From: JARRQB01 sp965368585
Lineage (GTDB): Bacteria; Pseudomonadota; Gammaproteobacteria; Chromatiales; Chromatiaceae
Length of the DNA: 59,052 nt
Assembly: GCA_965368585.1 (NCBI GenBank)
Contig: CBDUNM010000014.1
Location: forward strand, 1-59,052
Reading direction: 5' to 3'
This document shows positions 35,583-43,138 of this stretch, piece after piece; positions within the stretch are counted from its first letter, which is position 1; the number at the start of each line of letters is the position of its first letter. The notes beneath the pieces were generated by a model that ran no database searches, was not told where the DNA came from, and was given only the letters and a program-made list of their open reading frames with translations. Made by a program: the position numbers and the translations under genes.

Positions 35583-38500
35583 AGCTCCTCGATATCCATC
35601 TCCTTGCGTTTGGGCCGTTTTCCGATCGTCACCTGGCGTTGTCGGAGGGCGACCAGGGCCTGCACGTGATCTACGGTCCCAACGAAGCAGGTAAGAGTTC
35701 CGCGTTGCGGGCGGTGAGTGCGTTGCTGTTCGGTGTGCCGGAGCGCACGCAAGATGATTTTCTGCATGGCAAGCAGCGTCTGCGGATCGGTGGGCGCCTG
35801 CGCCGCGCCGACGGCACGGAGTTTCTGTGTTACCGGCGCAAGGGTCGTAAGAATACGCTGCTCGATGCGCAGGAAGAGCCCATCGACGAAAACCGCTTGC
35901 AGGCCTTTCTCGGCGGGGTAGACGAGCGACTGTTCCAGCGCCTGTTCGGCATCGACCACCAATCGTTGGTGACCGGCGGGCAAAGCCTGCTCGAGGAACG
36001 CGGCCGGGAAGCCGAGGCGCTGTTCGGCAGCGGGATCGGCAGCAGCGCGGTGCATGCGATCCTGCGCGACCTGGACAGCGAGGCGGAGCAGCTGTTTGTG
36101 CCGCGCGGCGCAACGCGCTTGATCAACCAACAGCTCACGCGGGTCAAGGAACTCGGCCAACGCACCCGGTCTGTGTCATTGGCGGCGCATGACTGGAAGC
36201 ATGCGCGGCGTGAACTCGAACAGGCCGAGGAGGCGCTGCAGCGCCTCGATGAACAACTGGCGGACGCCGTGGCACGGCGTAATACCCTGCAGCGAATTCG
36301 AAGAACGCTGCCGGGGCTCGCGAAACGGGCGATGCTCGGGAGTCGGCTCGAGGCGCTTGCCGAGGTGCCGGTGATCGATGACGATTTCGCACGGCGCCAC
36401 GAAGCCGCATCGGTCAAACAGCGCCTGGCGATGGAGACCAGACGCAGCGCCAGCCGGCGCGCCGAGGCCCTGACGCGGGACCTGGCTGAACTGGTGGTGA
36501 ATGAAGATCTGCTGGCGCAGGAGGAAGCGATCAACGACTTGCGTGAGCAGTTGGGAAGCTATCGCAACGCCAAGCGGGAGCAGCCCAAGCTGACGGCGGA
36601 GTTGTCCGTACGCTCGGTGCAGGTCAGACAAGCGCTCCAGCAGGTCGACCCCGGAGCCACTCCCGCAGATTTGACGCAGTTGCGCGTCAACGCCGGGACG
36701 CGGCGCCAAGTCACCGATCTTGGCGGGCGCCGAGCGGCTCTGGTGCTCGCCGTTGCCAATGTCGAGCGTCGTATCAAGGATCTGCAGCGCACGCACGACG
36801 AACTGCAGTCGCGGCTACAGAGCCTGCCGAATACGCCGTCTTTCGACGAACTCAAAGTCGTCGTCGACGCCGCGCTCAGGACGGGAGATCTGGACGGCGC
36901 GATCGGCGAGACCAGTCATCGCCTGGCCCAGCACCGTGACCACTGCGCCAGGGACCTCGCGGCTCTGGGTCTGTGGCGCGGCGGACTGGACGCGCTGCTG
37001 AGCGCGCCGTTGCCATCCGAGGAAGCACTGCGGCGCTTCGAGGGCGATTTTCAGCAACTGCAGGACGAATGCCGTCGCATCGATGAAAGCCGCCGTGTCG
37101 CGATGGTCGATCGCCACCGTCATGCGGCGTCACTGCGTACATTGGAATTGACCGCCGCGGTACCGTCGGAGGCGGATCTGGCGCACGCGCGCGAACGGCG
37201 CGATTTGCAATGGCAGCAACTTCGCCAGTTGTGGCAGAAACCGCAGAACGACGATCCCAATCGTACGGCGTCCGGGCGCGCGCTCGCGGCGAGCTTCGAA
37301 ACCGAAATGCTCGCGGCCGATGAGATAGCCGACCGGTTGCGGCGGGAATCACAACGGGTCCTCGATCGGGCGACGGCCGCGGCGGGCCTTGAGGCGAGCG
37401 AGGCCCGGATGCGCGATGCCGACGCCGCGTCGGGCCGGCTCGACGAACGGCGGAAGGAACTCGAGGCTGCCTGGCAGGCGTTGTGGGCGGCGCTCGATGT
37501 GGCGCCGCGGTCGGCAGCCGAAATGCGACATTGGCTGATCGAAGTATCGAAGCTGCGGGACAAGTTGCGACACGGCGAGGATTTACGAGCGGACCTGGCC
37601 GGTCTGTCAGCAACCCGAGCGAGGCACATCCAAGCCCTTGTTCAAGCCCTGCAGTACTTGGAACAACCGGTCGAAACGTCGTCGCTCAATACCTTGGCGA
37701 ACCCGTTACGGTTTGCGCAACGGCTGCTGCAGAGGCTCGAGACGCAGCGTCGGGAGCGCGCAACACTTGCTGCGTCGGTGACGGAGCAGCAGGCGTCGAT
37801 GCGCCGTATGGCGCCCGAGTTGCAGGACGCGCAACGCGCGCTGTCGGATTGGCGGCGCGACTGGCGACGGTTGATGCAGTCGCTGGGCCTGGCAGACAAC
37901 GAAAAACCCTCGGCGGCACTCGACTATCTGCAGCGTGTCGACGAGGTGATGGGCCTCGCCGACGAGGTCAGTCATCTCGAGCAGCGGATCGCGGTTACCG
38001 AGACCGTGTCGGAACGCTTGGCCGCCCGTATGACGTTGTTGTCGCGGCAGCTGGCACCGGACTTGGTGGATAGGCCTGTCGAGGAGGCCGTCGCATTTCT
38101 TTGCCGGCGGCTGGATGAGCAAAAGGCGCGCAACAGCCGCCGCGCCGAGGTGCGGGATCAGCTGCGCAAGGCGCAAGACGAGGTGGCGGCGGCAGACGCG
38201 GCGTTACAGGATGCGGACGAAGTGCTGCAGGCGCTTTGCCGTCAAGCCGGATGCGCAAGCCCTGAAGGGCTTGTCGAGGTCGAGCGGGGTGATCGGGAGC
38301 GCCGCGCGTTGAGCGAGCAGCTGCGCGTCGTCGAACACGAGTTGTTGACGGGCGGCGACGGCCTGGACCTCGAGGCATTGACTGCGGAGGCCGAAGCAAT
38401 GGATCACGACCGGTTGATGTCCGAGCTCGACGTGCTCGAGGAGCGCATCGAGCAGGAACTGCGGCCGCAACGCGAACGACTGGTTGCCGCCAGGGTCAAC

Positions 38501-39085
38501 GTTGAACGGGACGTCGGTGAGATGGCGGGAGGGGACCGGGCGTCGCAGTTGGCCGAAGAGTACCAGCAGGCCTTGTCACAGCTGCGGGTACTTGCCGAGC
38601 GTTACGTGCGCGCACGACTTTCGGCCTACGTGCTACGTGCGGAGATGGAACGCTTCAGAAAGCGGCACCGAGACCCGATTCTCACCGGTGCCGGCGAGTA
38701 TTTCCGCCGCATGACCTGCGAGGCGTTCACTGGGATCCAGTCGAATTTCGATGCAGCGGACCAGCCGGTGCTGGTCGGCGTACGGGCATCCGGCGCGCAG
38801 CTGCACGTTGAGCAAATGAGCACCGGGACGCGAGATCAACTCTACCTGGCATTGCGGCTGGCGACTCTGGACAACTATCTGCAAGGCGCCGAACCGCTGC
38901 CATTCATCGTCGACGATATTCTGGTGCAGTTCGATGATGATCGCGCGCGGGCAACCCTGGCGGCACTGGCTGATTTCTCGGATCGGACTCAGGTAATACT
39001 GTTTACCCATCATGCGCGGGTCGTCGATCAGGCCGGCCAGTTGAACAACGCGTCCGGGCGCGTCTTTGTCCAGCGTTTGAATTGA
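35579..39085 (+). CDS. yhaN: YhaN-type AAA+/SMC-like ATPase (Rad50/SbcC-like, 1168 aa)
   Basis: N-terminal ABC-ATPase half: LLDIHLLAFGPFSDRHLAL and Walker A GPNEAGKS at 33-40. About 800 residues of coiled-coil (Arg/Leu/Glu/Ala-rich) follow. The C-terminal half has the signature MSTGTRDQLYLALRL near 1080 and Walker B PFIVDDILVQFDDDRA near 1110-1122, then the H-loop (ILFTHHARVV). No CxxC zinc hook is visible at the coiled-coil centre, as in YhaN but unlike SbcC/Rad50. Its ATG overlaps the yhaO stop by four bases, so the two are translationally coupled subunits. Confidence 0.92.
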   Translation: MKLLDIHLLAFGPFSDRHLALSEGDQGLHVIYGPNEAGKSSALRAVSALLFGVPERTQDDFLHGKQRLRIGGRLRRADGTEFLCYRRKGRKNTLLDAQEEPIDENRLQAFLGGVDERLFQRLFGIDHQSLVTGGQSLLEERGREAEALFGSGIGSSAVHAILRDLDSEAEQLFVPRGATRLINQQLTRVKELGQRTRSVSLAAHDWKHARRELEQAEEALQRLDEQLADAVARRNTLQRIRRTLPGLAKRAMLGSRLEALAEVPVIDDDFARRHEAASVKQRLAMETRRSASRRAEALTRDLAELVVNEDLLAQEEAINDLREQLGSYRNAKREQPKLTAELSVRSVQVRQALQQVDPGATPADLTQLRVNAGTRRQVTDLGGRRAALVLAVANVERRIKDLQRTHDELQSRLQSLPNTPSFDELKVVVDAALRTGDLDGAIGETSHRLAQHRDHCARDLAALGLWRGGLDALLSAPLPSEEALRRFEGDFQQLQDECRRIDESRRVAMVDRHRHAASLRTLELTAAVPSEADLAHARERRDLQWQQLRQLWQKPQNDDPNRTASGRALAASFETEMLAADEIADRLRRESQRVLDRATAAAGLEASEARMRDADAASGRLDERRKELEAAWQALWAALDVAPRSAAEMRHWLIEVSKLRDKLRHGEDLRADLAGLSATRARHIQALVQALQYLEQPVETSSLNTLANPLRFAQRLLQRLETQRRERATLAASVTEQQASMRRMAPELQDAQRALSDWRRDWRRLMQSLGLADNEKPSAALDYLQRVDEVMGLADEVSHLEQRIAVTETVSERLAARMTLLSRQLAPDLVDRPVEEAVAFLCRRLDEQKARNSRRAEVRDQLRKAQDEVAAADAALQDADEVLQALCRQAGCASPEGLVEVERGDRERRALSEQLRVVEHELLTGGDGLDLEALTAEAEAMDHDRLMSELDVLEERIEQELRPQRERLVAARVNVERDVGEMAGGDRASQLAEEYQQALSQLRVLAERYVRARLSAYVLRAEMERFRKRHRDPILTGAGEYFRRMTCEAFTGIQSNFDAADQPVLVGVRASGAQLHVEQMSTGTRDQLYLALRLATLDNYLQGAEPLPFIVDDILVQFDDDRARATLAALADFSDRTQVILFTHHARVVDQAGQLNNASGRVFVQRLN

Positions 39086-39132
39086 TATCGCCTCAACCTG
39101 CATCCAAGATGCAGCTCTAGCGGCGCGGCGCC

Positions 39133-40518
39133 TCAGGCCAGGCGCAACAAAACGGGTGCCCGGTTGGTCGCGATCTTCGCGCAGGCCTTCACGATATCAC
39201 GGCGCAGCTGTCGCGGCAGTATGCGCAGGACTTCGTTCGCTTGGGCGGCGTCTTTGATGTTCGCCGAAGAGGCGACGATCGCGTGGGCGCCCGTATTGCC
39301 CAATTCGGCGTAAATGTACGCGGCGAGTGGTGAATGCTTGACGTCGAACTGGCTGTGGCCGCGCCGTCCCTGTTTGAGCAGTTCGAACACCTCCTGGTCA
39401 GCACTTTCAGCCATGCTTTCGGTGGGCTGCAAGTAGTCTTCCAGGCGCGGACCGCGGCGATGCGGGGTCGGCAGGTCGCCGACGAACAGCGCCACGGGCG
39501 CGTCGCCGCCGGACAGCAGGGCGAGCGAGTAGAGCACCGTGAGCGCGGCAATCTTCGCTTCCAGATAGCGCGCCGCGCGTTCGATGTTGACGCTGGCGTG
39601 GCGGGTCCGTTCGTTGAGGGTGGCTTGGCCGGGTACGCCGCGAAATCGGCTGAACACCAGTTCGGGCATCAGAAAATCGAAAAAGCGCGCCATTTTCATC
39701 AGGCCGGTGCGGTACTCGCCCAGCGTATACGTCGAGCGGGAGCGCAACGGCAGATTGGACTCGGGCAGCAAGCGCCAGGTGTAGTCGAGAAACAGACCCG
39801 TGTCCGTGGTCGCGAACCCGGCGACGTCGCGATTGGCGAGATCCACCGCTTGGTGCACGGAAGACTCGATTTCGCCGTCGGTGAATGCCAACTGGAATTC
39901 GTCGTTGGTCTGTTTCAATCGATCGAACAAGCGTTCCGCCGCGCTGCGGCCGGCGGCGTCCCGAGCCCGGAACGGTATCGTGGCTTCGATACAGACGCCG
40001 ATCTGCACCAGCAGCTTGGTGGGCAGGGAGTCAGCGAGGGCGCGCACGGCCAGCATCGCGCTGAGGTACTCGTTCAAACCCGTGGTGGTGGTCAGGGGCA
40101 AACCGTCTTGGACACCGAAGATGGCCTCTACGATGGCGCGATGGCGGTCATTGCGGTCCTCATACGGCCGCAGCGCAAACCCGCCTGCGTCATTTGCAAC
40201 GACGTCGTACAACAAGGCCGCCTGCCGAGGGGGCAGTGCGCCGTCGATTTCCAGATACACCAGGTCGTGAAAAAGCGCGCCGATCTTGGCAATGGGGGGT
40301 GCGCCGGTGGCGACGTCGAACACGTGGTCGATGGAATGATAGTCGCGCTCGTCGCCCGACATCCCGTCGTGGACAATAACGCTCCATTCCTCCAACTCGT
40401 GTTCACTGACCGATACGTTCAGATCAGTCAGCGCCTCGCGGAAGAGCTCTATCAGTCGCTGTAATTCAGTTTGCAACGTCTTTGCGGTTTTGACGTCGAT
40501 CTGAGTCGCCGATTTCAC
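39133..40518 (-). CDS. HD-fold hypothetical protein (461 aa)
   Basis: Residues about 55-90 carry an HD-like metal site: DERDYHSIDHVFDVA with His61, and IGALFHDLVYLEID with His84-Asp85. This pattern occurs in predicted HD/PDEase-superfamily phosphohydrolases. The remaining ~370 residues (including TWRLLPESNLPLRSRSTYTL and LGNTGAHAIVASSANIKDAA) are not recognised. The substrate is unknown; a nucleotide or phosphoester is only suggested by the fold. It is convergent with yhaN; a 7-bp hairpin without a T tract (39098-39114) lies between. The GTG start has a weak AGGA about 14 bases upstream. Confidence 0.65.
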   Translation of the reverse strand: MKSATQIDVKTAKTLQTELQRLIELFREALTDLNVSVSEHELEEWSVIVHDGMSGDERDYHSIDHVFDVATGAPPIAKIGALFHDLVYLEIDGALPPRQAALLYDVVANDAGGFALRPYEDRNDRHRAIVEAIFGVQDGLPLTTTTGLNEYLSAMLAVRALADSLPTKLLVQIGVCIEATIPFRARDAAGRSAAERLFDRLKQTNDEFQLAFTDGEIESSVHQAVDLANRDVAGFATTDTGLFLDYTWRLLPESNLPLRSRSTYTLGEYRTGLMKMARFFDFLMPELVFSRFRGVPGQATLNERTRHASVNIERAARYLEAKIAALTVLYSLALLSGGDAPVALFVGDLPTPHRRGPRLEDYLQPTESMAESADQEVFELLKQGRRGHSQFDVKHSPLAAYIYAELGNTGAHAIVASSANIKDAAQANEVLRILPRQLRRDIVKACAKIATNRAPVLLRLA

Positions 40519-40819
40519 ATGAAGTACGGAATCCTGTGCCAGTCGCTAATCGGATTGTCGACCAATTTCGCAGGATCTGCAGGCGTAGCGGGCTTTTTTT
40601 TGCCGACTAATCGGCGTTTTAGCAAAAATCACCGCATTTTGCTCGAGCGCTTTCTGGCGGAGCGGCAAGATTCGGGTCACGAAGCGAAGGGGTTGTCGGC
40701 GCCGCGACTCCAAGGTCCGCTTAACCGTGCCCGTCGGTCGCGGTCGGCCCTGTCTGTTACAGGAGCTGGGGTTTATTTTCTGCGGTGCAATATGACGTTT
40801 TTCGCAGGCGCCCGGAAGG
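40519..40819. other. Upstream region of the HD-fold gene
   Basis: About 300 bp with no supported gene. It contains a small hairpin GCCGA-CTAA-TCGGC (40602-40615) with T8 before it and GTTTT after it. The T tract is on the wrong side for a terminator of the leftward 40-aa gene, and there is no rightward gene ending here. Confidence 0.4.
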
Positions 40820-40942
40820 TTAGCCCAACAGCCGACCAGCGACGTAAATGCAGGCCGGAATCGCCAATAAGAAACAAATAGCGAATAGTACGGGGTAGAA
40901 ATCGTGCCGTTTCACGGGCGTGCGGTATTGTTCTTTTAGCAT
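40820..40942 (-). CDS. Small single-TM protein (40 aa)
   Basis: A 40-codon frame encodes a basic N-terminus (LKEQYRTPVKRHDF), one hydrophobic helix (YPVLFAICFLLAIPACIYVA) and a short GRLLG tail, a classic layout for a small inner-membrane protein. GAGG lies about nine to ten bases upstream of the ATG. It is too short for normal gene finders. The divergent promoter at 41099 starts about 160 bp away. I do not recognise it. Confidence 0.45.
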   Translation of the reverse strand: MLKEQYRTPVKRHDFYPVLFAICFLLAIPACIYVAGRLLG

Positions 40943-41098
40943 GGCAGCAGACCTCAAGCCGCTTGGTTGTGTCAGCTATTGTTTCAGTTGTTGGCGGACC
41001 GCCTGATGGTGCCGGTATTCGTTCGCCACGACAGGATTCGTGGTACCCGGCATCAACCAATCCCGGGCTACCCCTATCGGTTCGCCTCTAAGCCACTT

Positions 41099-41125
41099 TA
41101 TAATCTAATTTGTTGCAGTGCACAA
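41099..41125 (+). promoter_or_regulatory. Promoter -10 box with PhaR-like operator upstream of the patatin gene
   Basis: A perfect TATAAT at 41099-41104 is followed at 41110-41125 by TTGTTGCAGTGCACAA, an imperfect palindrome (TTG-TTGCA-G-TGCA-CAA) covering the expected start of transcription. TGCA-rich palindromes of this kind are bound by PhaR, the PHA-sensing repressor of phasin genes. The phasin promoter at 50121-50154 has the same layout. The -35 region is poor. Confidence 0.5.
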
Positions 41126-41150
41126 TACGGTTTTTCCTGTTTTTAACCTA

Positions 41151-41273
41151 GTGACCAACGTGGCGATTTTACTTCTTGCCGTCGGCGGAGTTGCCGACGC
41201 TGAAAACCGGTCGCGGCACCCGTGTGCGCGTTCGGTCGTGTTGACACCCGAGGAACCGTGCGCGCAGGCCTGA
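41151..41273 (+). CDS. Possible small secreted peptide in the patatin leader (40 codons)
   Basis: GTG 41151 opens a frame reading TNVAILLLAVGGVADA, then ENRSRHPCARSVVLTPEEPC and AQA. The first part looks like a short signal peptide with an A-x-A site, the remainder like a ~24-residue peptide with two cysteines. It begins about 40 bases after the inferred transcription start. No Shine-Dalgarno is visible, so this may be chance. The 5' leader before patatin is otherwise unexplained for nearly 300 bases. Confidence 0.2.
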   Translation: MTNVAILLLAVGGVADAENRSRHPCARSVVLTPEEPCAQA

Positions 41274-41406
41274 AGACGGCGGTCGGGCCAACCGGAACCG
41301 ATGTACGGCGCGGTGCCGCTCGGTTAAGTTAGCTGTAGGTAACCGACAATCGGACTATGGTAGTTCTGTTGTCGCGACGGTAAATCCACTGGGAGGGAGA
41401 TGGGCC

Positions 41407-42573
41407 ATGGCGCAAAGAACGTTGCACGAACATTTTTTTGATGCAGGACCGAAACGGATTCTGGCACTGGATGGGGGCGGGATTCGCGGCATTCTGACCC
41501 TGCAGATTCTCCGGCGCGTCGAATCCCTGTTGCGGGATCGCTCGGGTCGCGGGGCGGATTTTCGCTTATGTGACTACTTCGACCTGATCGGCGGGACGTC
41601 GACCGGTGCGATCATTGCCGCCGGTCTGGCGGTTGGTTTCTCGGTCGATGAACTCGAAGCGCTCTACGAAGACCTGGGCAACAGCATATTCGAGGACGAC
41701 TATTTGCGCTGGGGCGTGTTTCGCCCCAAGTTTTCGGCCGAGCCGTTGCGCGAGGCACTGTTGGATAAGTTCGGCGATATCCGCCTCGGCGACAAACGCG
41801 TCAAGACCGGTCTGGCGATAATGTTGAAGCGGCTCGATACCGGCAGTCCCTGGGTGCTGCACAACAATCCCAAGGGGCGTTTTTTCGAGAAGCGCCAGGG
41901 ACAGAACAGTCTGCCCAACGGCGCTTTTCTGTTGCGCGATATCGTGCGCGCCAGCACCGCGGCACCGCACTATTTCGAGCCCGAGATGGTGACGGTCGCC
42001 GATAACGACGCCGGTAGGCCAGTGCGCGGCGCGTTCGTGGACGGGGGTGTGAGCCCCCATAACAACCCCTCCCTGCAGCTATTCATGCTCGCCACTATCA
42101 AAGGCTATGGTTTGAACTGGAAGACCGGTGCGGACGATCTGCTGTTGACATCGGTGGGCACCGGTTGGTGGGATACCGAAGAGAAGTCGGAAGACTTGAG
42201 CAAGATGATGGACATCAAACTCGCGATGACGTCGCTGAGTTCCTTGATGGATGACGCCAGGGCCTTGAATGAACTGATCCTGCAGTGGCTTTCCAAAAGC
42301 CCGACCGCGCGACGCATCGACAGCGAAATCGGTGATTTGTCACATGAAGTATTGGGTGGAACAGATCCTCTGCTCACCTATCTGCGTTACAACGCCGAAT
42401 TGACGCCGACCTGGTTGAAGAAGCACGTCAACCTCGTGTTGAGCCCGAAAGAGATGAAGAAGCTGTACCAGATGGACGAACCGGAAAACATGAAACTGTT
42501 GATCCGCGTCGGCAAGGCGGCTGCGAAGCAGGTGCAAGACTCGCATCTCCCAGCGGTTTTCGATGTTGCGTAA
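41407..42573 (+). CDS. Patatin-like phospholipase/acyl hydrolase (388 aa)
   Basis: All patatin motifs are present: the oxyanion hole ILALDGGGIRGILTL, the nucleophile elbow GGTSTGA with the catalytic Ser, and the Asp of the dyad in AFVDGGVSPHNNPSL. No signal peptide, so it is intracellular. Known enzymes of the family hydrolyse acyl esters of lipids; related proteins have been found on storage granules. Its promoter resembles the phasin promoter in this window, which links it to PHA metabolism (inference). A strong GGGAGGGAG precedes the ATG. The PGDYG-like gene follows by 76 bp. Confidence 0.92.
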   Translation: MAQRTLHEHFFDAGPKRILALDGGGIRGILTLQILRRVESLLRDRSGRGADFRLCDYFDLIGGTSTGAIIAAGLAVGFSVDELEALYEDLGNSIFEDDYLRWGVFRPKFSAEPLREALLDKFGDIRLGDKRVKTGLAIMLKRLDTGSPWVLHNNPKGRFFEKRQGQNSLPNGAFLLRDIVRASTAAPHYFEPEMVTVADNDAGRPVRGAFVDGGVSPHNNPSLQLFMLATIKGYGLNWKTGADDLLLTSVGTGWWDTEEKSEDLSKMMDIKLAMTSLSSLMDDARALNELILQWLSKSPTARRIDSEIGDLSHEVLGGTDPLLTYLRYNAELTPTWLKKHVNLVLSPKEMKKLYQMDEPENMKLLIRVGKAAAKQVQDSHLPAVFDVA

Positions 42574-42649
42574 GCAACAGGGGTGTCGCGAGTTGCTTAC
42601 CTCACGGGCGCGATAAGGAAATCTCGCGCGAGTAAGGAAGTACGAAACC

Positions 42650-43039
42650 ATGACCGAACTGAAAAAATACCGCAAGAAGGCGACGCAGTTCGTCGTTGCG
42701 GTGCAGCTGGATCTCGAGACCAGCGGGTTCACCTATCAAAAATGGGGCGCCGAGCAGATTTGTCGAAAAGGCGATTGGTTGATCAAAAACCATGACGACA
42801 CCTATACAGTGAACGCCGAATCCTTTGCGCAAACCTACCGCGAACTCAGTCCCGGCGTGTACCTGAAGAAGACGCCGGTATTTGCGGCGAAGATGTCGAC
42901 CGGCGGTCGAGTGAAAACCCGCGAAGGGGAGTCGCACTACAAGGCGGGCGACTATGTCGTTTCGAATAACGCCGACGGCAGTGACAGCTACTGCGTCAGC
43001 GCCGACAAGTTCGAATCCATGTACGAACTGGATCGCTGA
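42650..43039 (+). CDS. PGDYG-like protein with two repeated modules (129 aa)
   Basis: A small soluble protein made of two similar halves. The first has KKATQFVVAVQLD then KGDWLIKNHDDTYTVNAESF and AQTYREL; the second has KTPVFAAKMS then AGDYVVSNNADGSDSYCVSA and DKFESMYEL. Each half carries the G-D-W/Y-[LV]-[IV] pattern of PGDYG-type domains, of unknown function. It follows the patatin gene closely on the same strand and may be cotranscribed with it. Confidence 0.7.
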   Translation: MTELKKYRKKATQFVVAVQLDLETSGFTYQKWGAEQICRKGDWLIKNHDDTYTVNAESFAQTYRELSPGVYLKKTPVFAAKMSTGGRVKTREGESHYKAGDYVVSNNADGSDSYCVSADKFESMYELDR

Positions 43040-43138
43040 CCGCGCGTGGCTCCGCCGCGTCGTGTCGCTGAGCGTCAGGTCGTGGCGGCGCTGCCCCAAG
43101 GGTTTGCCGCCCCGCGCGATCGGGTGTTCGGGGCGTGG

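Noticed and set aside
39334..40464. A 376-codon frame opposite the HD-fold gene
   Set aside because: The opposite strand has the better protein, with an HD motif; this frame has Arg/Gln/Gly-rich composition typical of antisense frames.
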